Shown here in pieces: positions 7,196 through 18,400 of a stretch of 22,885 nt of DNA. The notes beneath the pieces were generated by a model. That model had not been told where the DNA came from, made no database searches, and was given only the letters and a program-made list of their open reading frames with translations. A program made the position numbers and the translations under genes. Location: IMG/VR virus record IMGVR_UViG_3300031746_000183, positions 1 through 22,885 of that record, one strand, 5' to 3'. The stretch comes from a virus. Position 1 is the stretch's first letter, and each line of letters opens with the position of its first letter.

Positions 7196-10100
7196 ATGCC
7201 GAGTAATTTAACATTTGCATCTACACAAGCTTTTAGAGATAGGTTATTGACAAGAAACTTATTACCTTACAGGGTACCTGGAGTATACGCTGGTCAACCC
7301 GTTCAACAAATAGTTCAAGAATATACTCAATCAGATTACTCAATAATTGATTCTCCTGACCAATTAATATCTAATGACCCATTTGCGGATTCATTATATC
7401 CTTTGAATCAATTTGGTCCAAACGGAGGATTTAATAAAACCATTAATATAGGTGGTCTTGCAAATACAAGAAGTAATCAAGGACCCTACGATTATTTAGA
7501 TGCGAAATTACCACAACTTAGTGCACCAATTGAGTTGCATATACCAACACAAAACAAATATTCTTCAAGTAATCCGTTACAATTAATATCAATTAATAAT
7601 ATACAATCAGTACCAACATTCAAACAATATGCGGACCCTTTAAATTTTACACCATCAACATACTCTCCATATGAGATTTTAATGGAAAATAACCCAAATG
7701 GAGATAACGGAACTTTATCACAAGATTCGTATATTGTACAATTAGGGGCGAAACAATTACAGAAATTATTTAGAGACAGAATTGCTCAAAGTATTAATGA
7801 AAAAACAATAGGTAGATTAAATCTACTTAATGCGGTTGGTAATCCGATACAGGCAATAATGATTGCTCAAGGAAAGGTCCCGTTAATTGAAAAGGATTGG
7901 ACAATTACAAGACCGTCAAATATTGCACTGAGAGCCACAAATTTTTTAGCTCGATTAGGGGGGTTTTATTATCCCGGCTCAGTAATACCTGGAGATTATT
8001 GGACTGCCGACCAACAAAACTTAAGTTCTTTTGGTCAGATAGCGAGAGCCTTTAATGGTGGTAGAGACCCAAGAGCGAGTAATTTTGGTAAGTTATTTGG
8101 TAGATTTTTATCACAACCATCCCCATCACAATTATTTTTAGATAATACAGGGGCGGGTACTAAGAATCAGTTATATTACAATTTAAGTTTTAATAGGTAT
8201 TCACCTCAATACAAGAAATCAATTATAAATACAATATTCACTAATGCATTATCTAGAATTAATGATGCGTTAGATATTCCACAAAAAGGTGGTTATTATG
8301 TTGGTCACGATGAAAACACTGTATCAACTATTAATTCACCTCCAGGAGAGTTACCTGTTAATTCATTTGGTCAAGAAGTTCAATCCCCCGTATACGGACA
8401 AGATAAATTATCTAAAGAATATGAAGGAGACAGTTTAGGTAATAAATTTCAATTTGGTCTTGCGGGATACTCATCGACCGATGGTAATGGGGTAGGCGGA
8501 GGGTTTATATGGACGGCATCAAAGTATAATAGACCTGGTTATAACCAAGGTCCCCTCGGTGTATATGCACCTGTTGATGACGAATACAAACAAAATGAAT
8601 TTAATAATACAATAGAAAAAAATCTTACAGTAACTATTGATGGAGCGCAGTTTCCGTTCAGAGCGGGCTCAATACTTGACCAAACCCAAAGAATATTAGA
8701 ATCAACTCCTCATACCTCAGGAAGATTAGCTCATGCGGGAAACGCTATAAATCAGTTAAGTAAGGTTTTTAATGATGGATATAAAGAAATAACTAAAGGT
8801 TCTCAAGTTGTTGGGTATACAAACGCTGAAGGATTAGCTGGTAAAGGTGTGGTTAAGCCAACTAATGTATATTGTAGAGTATTTGCTAAAGATACACCAT
8901 ATTACACATATGCTGATTTACAAAAAACAGATGGTAACATAAGAAAGTTTGATAAATCTGTTTTGGATAGTACCTATGACCTTAATATTGCACCGGTAAG
9001 AAATAAAAACTTTTTTGAAGATACAGGGGTTAAAAAATATATGTTTTCTTTAGAAAATTTAGCTTGGAGAACATCAAACAGAGTTGGGTTAACGGTTAAT
9101 GATTTACCCGCTTGTGAAAAAGGACCTAACGGAGGAAGAATAATGTGGTTCCCTCCTTACGATATAAAATTAAGTGAAACGACCACACCTTCGTTTAAAG
9201 GACAAGATTTCTTGGGAAGACCCGAACCCGTTTACACATATACTAATACAAAAAGAAGTGGCCAATTAAGTTGGAAAATAATTGTTGACCACCCATCAAT
9301 TTTAAACGTAATAGCTCAAAAAGAAGTTAATGGTACTAAACCGGAGACAAATAAAATTATAGATTCTTTTATTGCGGGATGTTTAAAATATGACATATAT
9401 GAATTAGCTAAAAGATGGCCAAGTTTATCGGTAAATGAATTATTTTCATTACAAGAAATTGTGGTTCAAAATAAAAACATAATAAATGAGGAAACAATAA
9501 AACAGATACAAACTGAGATACCAAATTCTGCAGAAGAAGTACCACAAGTAAAACAACAACCAAAAACGCCACCTAATTTTAACAAATACACAGGATACGC
9601 CTATTACTTTGATAACAATATACCAACAGATTCAACATCTAATTGGGATAATTTATATCAAACATATATTGGTCAACAAACAACGTATCAACAAAATTCG
9701 GCGACTAACGACCAAAAAAATGCGACAGGGAATTTCTTTACATCAGCGATAACTTTTAATTATGAAATAACTAATGAATTATATAGTGATATTCAAAAAT
9801 TCTTTACGGATTTCGCACCAACTGAAGGGGAGCAATCTCCACCTTCATTAAGTATTGAACTTGTTGGTAGTGCATCCGCTGTCGCATCAAATAGTTATAA
9901 TTTAAGTTTATCGCAAAGGAGAATACAATCTGTTATAAATTATTTGCAACAATCTAGTCCGCTTGCTCAGTATTTTACAAAAGGATGGATTAAAATAACA
10001 AATACAACTCCTCAGGGAGAGGATACTACTGTTTTTCCAATAACAAGAGGTGGCACAAATTCTAATGAAGGTATTAAATCACCTGTGGCAATTGATTGTA

Positions 10101-12169
10101 CAAAACTAAGTAAAAATCCGACATTGTATGAGAAAAAGTATTCTCCAAACGCTATGGCTTGTAGACGAGTATCAATATCTAACATATTTGTAAGTGTTCC
10201 CGAACCCAAGAAAACAACACCAGAACCTGTTAATAATAAAACAGAACCAACAAAGTATTCCACCGAAACACAAAGAATACCAACTACCAGAGTTGAGACA
10301 ACATCAAGTACAAAAATAATTCAAAATGAAAGAAAGAAGGGTCTTACCAAAAGAGTTTTAAGAAAGTTATTATCTGAGTGTGATTATTTTAGTGAGATAT
10401 TAAAAAGTAATCCTATGTTTTATGATTCAATGAAAGAAAGATTAAAATACTTTAATCCGGCATTTCATTCAATGACACCTGAAGGGTTGAATTCAAGATT
10501 AACTTTTTTACAACAATGTATGAGGCCTGGCGATACAATACCCGTAATTAATTCAAAAGGGGTTGCCGAATATAATAATTCGGTAAATACCGCTTTTGGA
10601 GCTCCTCCGGTATTAGTTTTAAGGATAGGTGATTTTTTTAATACTAAAATAATACCACAATCATTACAAATTAGTTATGAGCCACTACTTTTTGATTTAA
10701 ACCCCGAAGGTATCGGTGTTCAACCAATGTTGGCTAATATTAGTATGAGTTTTGAGATTGTTGGTGGAGAAGGATTACAAGGTCCAATTGATAAATTACA
10801 AAATGCGTTATCTTTTAACTTTTATGCGAATACAGAAATGTATGATGAAAGGGCTGATGAAACTGATACGTCCTATCCTAACTATGATGAATTCTTATGG
10901 AATAAAATTTTAGAAGATACACCATTAGTTGGGGTTAATGACCTTAACAATCAAATTGACAATGGAGGAGGAAATACAATTGGTGAGATACAAACAAAGT
11001 TTTTTAATAATGCAGGAACTAGCGGAGAAACCATCTTTAGAAAAATTATGGATGATTTTCATAATGGCGGACAAGAATACATTAATACTTTTTATAATAA
11101 AACATCTGAAGTTATAGAAAATTATAATTTACCAATCCTTTCTATGTTCTTAACAAATATGCAATATAACGAAGGGAGTGCTATGGACTTTACAGGTCCT
11201 CAATTTTTAAAAATATTTGGGAAATCAAATTCATATCAAGAAAATGTTGACATTCTTTTTGATTCTATTGTCGAGGATATTAATGGCCAAACGTCATCTA
11301 ATCCGCAAGGTAATGGATTGATTTTTTCATATTATAATGAAAACTTCCCTGAAAAAAAAGTTATTAATATAATCAAAAAAAATCTAATAACTCAGGTTAA
11401 TAAAAATAGAGAAGTTGTTAAAAATTATTTAACGGGTATAAACAATGATATGACGAACATACAACAAAGTTTAGTTAAAATAATGGCTAAATTAGATGTG
11501 GTAGATACGTTAACCGATGGATACATTAAATCAAATCAATCAGTTCAAATTTTAAATCTAACACCTACCACAGGTGCGACAATACCGATTAATACTGCGA
11601 ACGAATTATCAATTGACTACAGTTCTGGGGCAACTCAATTATATTCTTTTTATAAGTTATTTGAAAATTCGGGAATTATAAACACCAATACAAATTATAA
11701 TTTTGTTAACCCTTACATTATGATAGACCCTGATAGTTTTACAATATTAACTTGTGGTGTTTGTACTGATGCTGAAAAAAGATTTTTTGTTGGGATGTTT
11801 AATGTTTTAAAAGACCCAATAACTCTTAAAAATTTTATGAATAGTGTTTTAACACCTGATGTGAGTAATGTTTATGTTGGAGTTCAAAGTTCAAATTATG
11901 TGTTTTCTAAGTATTTTGCCGATAGGTATCCAACATATGAAAAAGAATGGGATAAAGAGAGGAAATTCTTTAGTGACAATTTTTTAACTGTTTATGAAAC
12001 AAATTATAAAACTTGGACCCCTTTTGTTAAAGGTAAAGAAAGACGATACACTTACGATACTTACACACAAGGAACAACAACACAGGAAGACTATATTAAA
12101 AATTTATATAAAGACGGTAATTCAAATACTGACCCATCAACATTCAACGGAAAAAATAAATTTAACTAA
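7196..12169 (+). CDS. Giant baseplate/tube-initiator-like protein with an OmpA-like domain
   Basis: The protein has 1657 residues. I do not recognise the whole. Two segments look like tube-cap or tube-like beta domains (about 645-703, including GGRIMWFPPYDIKL; about 1136-1198, including PPVLVLRIGDFF and an ISMSFEIVGGEG strand). This suggests a gp48/gp54-like role in starting tube polymerisation on the baseplate. Between them, residues about 847-998 form an OmpA-C-like peptidoglycan-binding domain: a beta strand (SLSIELVGSAS), the helix signature NLSLSQRRIQSVINYL (N902, R908, R909) and a terminal ACRRVSI strand (R990, R991). The family's usual TD aspartate is not evident. A Thr/Pro/Lys-rich linker follows (about 1004-1050). 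The gene follows the tape measure and overlaps the LysM gene by one base (TAATG). The structural role is likely and the OmpA-like domain fairly clear; the exact T4 counterpart is uncertain. Confidence 0.65.
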   Translation: MPSNLTFASTQAFRDRLLTRNLLPYRVPGVYAGQPVQQIVQEYTQSDYSIIDSPDQLISNDPFADSLYPLNQFGPNGGFNKTINIGGLANTRSNQGPYDYLDAKLPQLSAPIELHIPTQNKYSSSNPLQLISINNIQSVPTFKQYADPLNFTPSTYSPYEILMENNPNGDNGTLSQDSYIVQLGAKQLQKLFRDRIAQSINEKTIGRLNLLNAVGNPIQAIMIAQGKVPLIEKDWTITRPSNIALRATNFLARLGGFYYPGSVIPGDYWTADQQNLSSFGQIARAFNGGRDPRASNFGKLFGRFLSQPSPSQLFLDNTGAGTKNQLYYNLSFNRYSPQYKKSIINTIFTNALSRINDALDIPQKGGYYVGHDENTVSTINSPPGELPVNSFGQEVQSPVYGQDKLSKEYEGDSLGNKFQFGLAGYSSTDGNGVGGGFIWTASKYNRPGYNQGPLGVYAPVDDEYKQNEFNNTIEKNLTVTIDGAQFPFRAGSILDQTQRILESTPHTSGRLAHAGNAINQLSKVFNDGYKEITKGSQVVGYTNAEGLAGKGVVKPTNVYCRVFAKDTPYYTYADLQKTDGNIRKFDKSVLDSTYDLNIAPVRNKNFFEDTGVKKYMFSLENLAWRTSNRVGLTVNDLPACEKGPNGGRIMWFPPYDIKLSETTTPSFKGQDFLGRPEPVYTYTNTKRSGQLSWKIIVDHPSILNVIAQKEVNGTKPETNKIIDSFIAGCLKYDIYELAKRWPSLSVNELFSLQEIVVQNKNIINEETIKQIQTEIPNSAEEVPQVKQQPKTPPNFNKYTGYAYYFDNNIPTDSTSNWDNLYQTYIGQQTTYQQNSATNDQKNATGNFFTSAITFNYEITNELYSDIQKFFTDFAPTEGEQSPPSLSIELVGSASAVASNSYNLSLSQRRIQSVINYLQQSSPLAQYFTKGWIKITNTTPQGEDTTVFPITRGGTNSNEGIKSPVAIDCTKLSKNPTLYEKKYSPNAMACRRVSISNIFVSVPEPKKTTPEPVNNKTEPTKYSTETQRIPTTRVETTSSTKIIQNERKKGLTKRVLRKLLSECDYFSEILKSNPMFYDSMKERLKYFNPAFHSMTPEGLNSRLTFLQQCMRPGDTIPVINSKGVAEYNNSVNTAFGAPPVLVLRIGDFFNTKIIPQSLQISYEPLLFDLNPEGIGVQPMLANISMSFEIVGGEGLQGPIDKLQNALSFNFYANTEMYDERADETDTSYPNYDEFLWNKILEDTPLVGVNDLNNQIDNGGGNTIGEIQTKFFNNAGTSGETIFRKIMDDFHNGGQEYINTFYNKTSEVIENYNLPILSMFLTNMQYNEGSAMDFTGPQFLKIFGKSNSYQENVDILFDSIVEDINGQTSSNPQGNGLIFSYYNENFPEKKVINIIKKNLITQVNKNREVVKNYLTGINNDMTNIQQSLVKIMAKLDVVDTLTDGYIKSNQSVQILNLTPTTGATIPINTANELSIDYSSGATQLYSFYKLFENSGIINTNTNYNFVNPYIMIDPDSFTILTCGVCTDAEKRFFVGMFNVLKDPITLKNFMNSVLTPDVSNVYVGVQSSNYVFSKYFADRYPTYEKEWDKERKFFSDNFLTVYETNYKTWTPFVKGKERRYTYDTYTQGTTTQEDYIKNLYKDGNSNTDPSTFNGKNKFN

Positions 12170-12492
12170 TGGATAATTTATATTTTAATAGATATCTTGG
12201 GTTTTTAATTAATGGAGAACAAACGGTAATACCTTTTGTAAGGATACCTGGTAAACCATCAGATAAAGCTTATTTTTATAGAAAGAATGTAACAAGATTA
12301 GATAAAATAAGTCAAGAATTTTATGGTTCTCCATATTTTGGATGGTTGATATTACATGCGAATCCTCAGTATGGTGGATTAGAATGGGGTATTCCCGATA
12401 ATTCTTTACTGACAGTACCATTTCCATTGTTGGCTTCAGTTCAAGATTATGAATCACAATTAAAAAATCATTTCTATTATTATGGCAGGTAA
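12169..12492 (+). CDS. gp53-like baseplate protein with LysM-type domain
   Basis: The protein has 107 residues. After a short N-terminal strand region (YFNRYLGFLINGEQTVIPFV), residues about 40-90 form a LysM-like module: VTRLDKISQEFYGSPYFGWLI, then ANPQ and a loop ending in a hydrophobic-proline strand (LLTVPFPLL). T4 gp53 and P2-type tail protein X carry such modules in the baseplate or tube terminus, where they act structurally. T4 gp53 is longer (about 196 residues), so this is a minimal version. The start codon overlaps the upstream stop (TAATG) and its end overlaps the next gene by 11 bases, which suggests translational coupling within a baseplate operon. Confidence 0.7.
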   Translation: MDNLYFNRYLGFLINGEQTVIPFVRIPGKPSDKAYFYRKNVTRLDKISQEFYGSPYFGWLILHANPQYGGLEWGIPDNSLLTVPFPLLASVQDYESQLKNHFYYYGR

Positions 12493-15400
12493 TGACGAAA
12501 ATATATTAGTTGAATTTGATTACGATAATATAAGTGTTATAGACCCTAATAAAGTAATTTCAGCTGACGGAACAATAAGTGAAAGACTCATAAAACATGA
12601 GAATTTAGTTATTTATGCCAACTTAGAGGCAACCGCATTACCAAGAACAAGATTGGCGATTAACAATAAAGGTAATTTAGAAAACGAGAGAGTCTCAATA
12701 GCTTCTGTTAACTTTATGAAACCGGGAAATAAGACGTTCCTAAGTAATGAGTATTTGGATACGATGACGGGAGAAAATAAAGGAGACGTTGGAAATCCTG
12801 TACCTGTAAAACACGGAAACGAAACAATCTTTGATGGTCAAGCGGACACCCAATATATTGATAGTGAATTATTATTAATCACTCAGATATCAATAGAAAA
12901 CGACCTTAGTGGTTATCCACAAGTAACCATTGAAATGGAGGATGTTAGAGGAAGAGCTCTTTTTGAAAAAGGTGAATTATCACCATACGCTGTGTTCTTT
13001 AATTACCCGTATCCCATTTTCTATTTAACTGTTAAAGGATATTTTGGAAAGGCTATTAAGTACCAATTGGCGTTAAGAAGTTTTAATGCCAGATTTAATA
13101 CACAAACAGGTAATTTTAGTATTACAGTTAAATTTTTAACATATAAGTTTAACATTCTTTCAGAACTTTCAATGAAGTATTTGTTATCCTTACCTTTTAT
13201 GTATGAAACAAAATACACAGTAACCCCAACAATAGACGCGGGTGCTCAAAGCTCCCAATCAAGTGCGGGAAAAAGTAGTTTAGGTCCTGTTGACGTTGTA
13301 AATACGTCCAAAGGATTACAGAAATTACATGAAGTATACTCGATATATAAAAGTAAAAAATTAATTGATTTAGATTTCCCTGAACTAACTATTCAAGAGT
13401 TAATGACAAGATTACAAAATCTTGAAACATATATAATGAATACTTTTACAGAGGCGGATTTAAAACCATTAACCGACGCAACAAACTATGGTAATATTCT
13501 AACTAACTATGAACAAGAAGTTTTTCTTTATCAAAGCGAATCTTGGTTTGCTAAGTATTTGGATAAAGAAAATTACTATATAAAAAATGATAAAAGAAAA
13601 ATTTATACATTTAAAAAAGAAGTAAGAGAAGGTGTTTCATATAGAAAAGCCGCGATACAATTTTTACAAGAAAATATTATTAAAGTTTACAATGGTAAAT
13701 TAAACGATGTGGCAGGATTTGGAGACGCCGAACCAAAAAATACTGAATTATCGGTAGGGTTACAAATTAAATATGAAGACATAAATATTCCTGAAATAAC
13801 ACCAAGTGAAATAGATTGGGAGCAATCTTATAAAGAAAGATTTGGAAAAGACCCAAATGCAAATGAAAACAAACTTAATTTTGAAACATTTAAATCTTCG
13901 GGTGAGACGATAATAAATAATTCATCTGCTCAAGATGATAATCAAACAAAATTTTTTTGGTATTGGTTTGAAGGTGATGGTTCATTTACTAATAAAATTT
14001 TAGAGGCTAGAAAAAATTTAAATACAAAAATTGGTATATTTAATGTAAAATTAGAAGCTAAATTAGCGAGTAGACTTTCAGATAAACAAGGTGGTTTAGG
14101 TTTTAAACCGTTACTTATAAATTTTGTTGCGGTAATACTTGCATCTGCGGAAGCGTTTATTAGGTTACTCTGTGATGTTCATGAAAACGCTTGGGACCAA
14201 AGAAATAGTGAAATAAGAAGAACAGCAATATTAGATGATAGTAAAACACAAAAATCCCCTGACGCTAAAGATTCTGTTCAAAAAGATGGTTCTAATTTAA
14301 TACCGATTTATCCTTGGCCTCATTACTTTGTTCAATCAGGTCTTAATGATACAGAACCATTTGTTTTAGCGTATCCTGGTGACCCAAAAGTACAGGCTCA
14401 AACAAAAGGTTATAGATATGATATTTGGCCTGAGGTGGAATTTGTTGAAGAATTTATAAAGGCGAGAGTTTTAAATAGCCAAGCAAGTAGTAAGTTGGGA
14501 ACATTAAAAAATTCCGCACAAGTTACTGATAGAGTATCAATAAATGCTTTAGATTTTCCAACTAGTGATATCATTTATCAAGACAAACAAGCGGTTAAGT
14601 TTTTGTATGAAATATGGGAAAGAGTTTATTTGTATTCTAATTACCAAAGGTTAATGAGGCCTGGTGCTGAAAACGAAATTTCAGGGTTGATTGCTGAAAC
14701 AGAAATGATTAATATAAAAGGTTCTGTTGGAGAAGACTCACCTGATTTAATTAAATTGTTAAAAAATATTTCATTTAATTCAAAAAATTTTGAAAATGTA
14801 ATGAAAAACATTTCAAATGGAGGAGTTGGAGAAAGTTGGCAAAAATATGTAAGAGATATTTTTGTTACAAATAGTATCCAACAAAGTGTTGACGTTAGTT
14901 TTAGTATTTTAGACGGCTCAATAATACAACCAGGGTTTAATGTTGTTACAACAGAGCCAAAAGAAATGGATAAATTAAGAGATTATTTAAAAGGAACGAA
15001 ATCTAATAATACGAATTTAACAGATACTTTTCCATTTACTGGTTCTACAGATTGGTGTCAATCCAATTTAGGTAATGGAATATCATCATCAAATAGTGGA
15101 GGTGTATATAACACCACAAAAGTTTTGTCGGTTAATAACGAGAAAAAAATGATAGCTAATTTTTCGGCTTCAACAGCAAGTACCGAAATAAGACCCATAA
15201 CTAATTTTAGTTATTTAAAGTATAGTGAGCCAAACCCAACACAGAATAATTTAAAAGCGTTCTATTTAGATAGAATAAATAATAATATAACAAAACAATT
15301 ACCAACAGAAGGTACTTTGAGAATGGATAACTATACAAATAGTCTTTTATCTGTCCAAACTACATCAATGTTAAATACTCCTTATTTTGTCAATGCAATA

Positions 15401-18400
15401 CAAAAAGGGGTGAATAATTGGGTTACAGGTGCAACAAATCCGTACAAAGAAGCCGCATTTTTATTTTTAAATAGTCTACCATTATCAACACTTAGAGAAA
15501 AATATAAATCATACAATGGAACTGATTCTGGTATTGAATTGGATTATATTTTTGCAACACTTAAAAAATTTGGTGCGATACATAAGATACCGTATGTTTG
15601 GATTTTAAAGTATGGTAGTATTTGGCATAGATATAAAACATTTATAAACAGTGGTGTTGATATTTTAAGTGATATTTGGACAAATTTTGACCCAGTATAT
15701 AATTTTGACCCAATAACTAATAATATTAATAAAGAATATAACTTAACCGCTAATAGTATTAATCAACGTATAAGGTTAGAAAAAAATACACCTTCGGTTA
15801 ATAGCTCAGTTTATGAAATGAATGTGGGATTTTATCCTAAAGTAATTAATGATTTTAATTTATTTTATAGGGGGTATAATATTTTTGACACATATACAAA
15901 TAGTGAAATTCAATCTAAAATTGATAATACAAGTGGATTTACTTTAACGTTCAACGATGATTCATCTTTTAATAAATCAAAAGGTTATAATCCTAATCTT
16001 CCAAATGAATATTTAGATTTTAGAACGTGGAGCTGTACGTTGTTAGATAATACTAAACAATACGTTGTTCCGTCATTTGGTTCAAATATTAATCAAACAT
16101 TATCCGAATGTTTTGACAACCAAGATAATTTAGTAACTCCAGTAGTTAATAATCAATCAGTTTTTAATGGTTCTGTTAGAACTTTTTGGTCTCTACCTAA
16201 TTATGGTTATTTTGACGATAATACGATAACAATACCATCGCCTCTTGAATATATGAAACAAATCATTAGTGGTGATACACAACAAGAATCGTTCTCACTT
16301 AATTATGAAAATTATACTAATATTGAGGAAATGTTTTCTGTGTTTGATAAGGAAGTTTTAGATATTTTAGAAAACGAATTTTTAAAGTTTTCTAAATCAA
16401 TGTACGATGTTAAAATTGATGAGAACACTTTAAATCAGATTACTAAAGTAGTTACTCAAAATTTACCATCAGGTGACGATATCAAATATCAAAATTTTCA
16501 GTTATTGATGAAGAATATGATGTCGACAAATAAAGTTGTTACTAACAATTCAACCCAATTTAATTCATCGGTACAACAAAACCAATTAAAAAGTATAATG
16601 ACTTATGTCCAAAAACTATTAGAATATGATGTAGTTGTTAGATATGGAAATCCTTCAGGATTCGACAGAAGAGTTTTTGGTAGTTTCTCAACAATTGAAA
16701 AACCTGAAGACCCAATAACTTACAATGCGTATGTTGTTGGTTCTTTACCATCACCATCAAATACAACGTTAAGTTTAAGTAGTTATTTTAATAATAATCC
16801 AAAAGCTTGGGCAACTTTGAAAACATACGTTGGTTTTTATACTGAAGATGGTATTAGTTATAATTCAACAGGATGTACGGTCACAGATTTTTTTATAGAT
16901 AATAATGTAGAATTCAATGAAGATAACGCAAGGATATTTGCACCACTTATAAAAATATATGCAACACAAAAGAAAATAGACCCAACATATAACGCAACTA
17001 AATTTAGACAATCAATTAATCAATATTTACTTGATAATAATAAATTTTCTGATTTGGTATTTGATTCTTTATTTACCAAATTAAAAAAAGAATTACCCAA
17101 TATTACTGAACAACCAAAAAAAGATACTTCAACATCTTTACAAGGCGAACAAACAAAATTAGAACTTTATGATTCTTTTAAAGCGTTAAATGATACTTGG
17201 ATTGCGGGATATGATTTTAAGCAAACTACCTTTATGGAGGATGTTTTATTATTAGATAGGGCAAGTAGGAACATTAGAGATAAAATATTACTTGACCCAT
17301 TTTTAACAAGAAATTTATTTCCTGGTTCAGGTGTTTTAGGAATTAATGAAAATTCTGCGGTTTATGGATATGTTAGTTCGGTTATACAAGGTCATAATTT
17401 TAATGTTATGATGATGTCGTCTTGGATTAATTTTTACAATGTGCAAACCCACGACCAAGAAAATAATCCAAAACCCGAAGGAACATCTGATTTTGGTAAT
17501 TCTATGTTTGGAACCCATATGAATGTTGATGCGAGAGAATCCTCACCTAAAATTGTTTGTACCTATAACTCGTTGGGCAGTGAACACGTTGATACAACCA
17601 AAAATTCGGATAATAGATTTGGAGACGATTCTTTTAAGTTAGAAAGAAGAGGAAATCCTCTAACAACTTCATATGATGATAAAACAAAATGGTCTCAAGT
17701 TAATAAAGTTGTTGGGTTTAATGTTGATATTGGTATTAGAAATCAAAATATGTTTTATTATTTTGATGTCTCACAAGATGTTGGAAAAGAAACTTATGAA
17801 TCATTATTACAAACTGACAACCAAATTAATCAGGCAAATGGTAAAAAAGGCTCTACTCAAAGTACTAGTTTATGGAGTTTTTATAAAAAAAGGTCATATG
17901 AATGTCAGGTAAGGAGTATGGGAAATATGATGATTCAACCCACAATGTATTTTAATGTTAGATATGTACCTATGTTTTATGGCCCGTATTATATCACAAG
18001 TGTTAAACATAATATAACACCGGGTATGTTTGAAACTACTTTTAAGGGAACAAGACAAAGTGCATTTTCATTTCCTAATATAAGTGAGGCTAATTATTTA
18101 CAGTTAGTAACCACAAAATTATTAGAAGAAATAAGAGAAAAATTAGCTCAGAACCAACAAACATCAAAAGCTAAATTAACAAATAGTGCTGACACATCTA
18201 CACTTTCTTCAGAATTTGGTGATATCGACATTTCAATTAATTGTCAACCATTATTACCGAAACTATATGAAAAATTTATACCGGTGTCTCAAGTTGCCGA
18301 TAATTCTTCGGCACAAGAAGTTGCGGACAATATAAAAAAGTATGTTGTTGGTACAAATAACGATTTAGTTGCTAGAAGAATATCATTTGTAACTTGTTAT

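Noticed and set aside
10012-10263. 83-codon minus-strand frame opposite the OmpA-like region
   Set aside because: It overlaps well-supported coding sequence on the + strand, and the hydrophobic product has no recognisable features.
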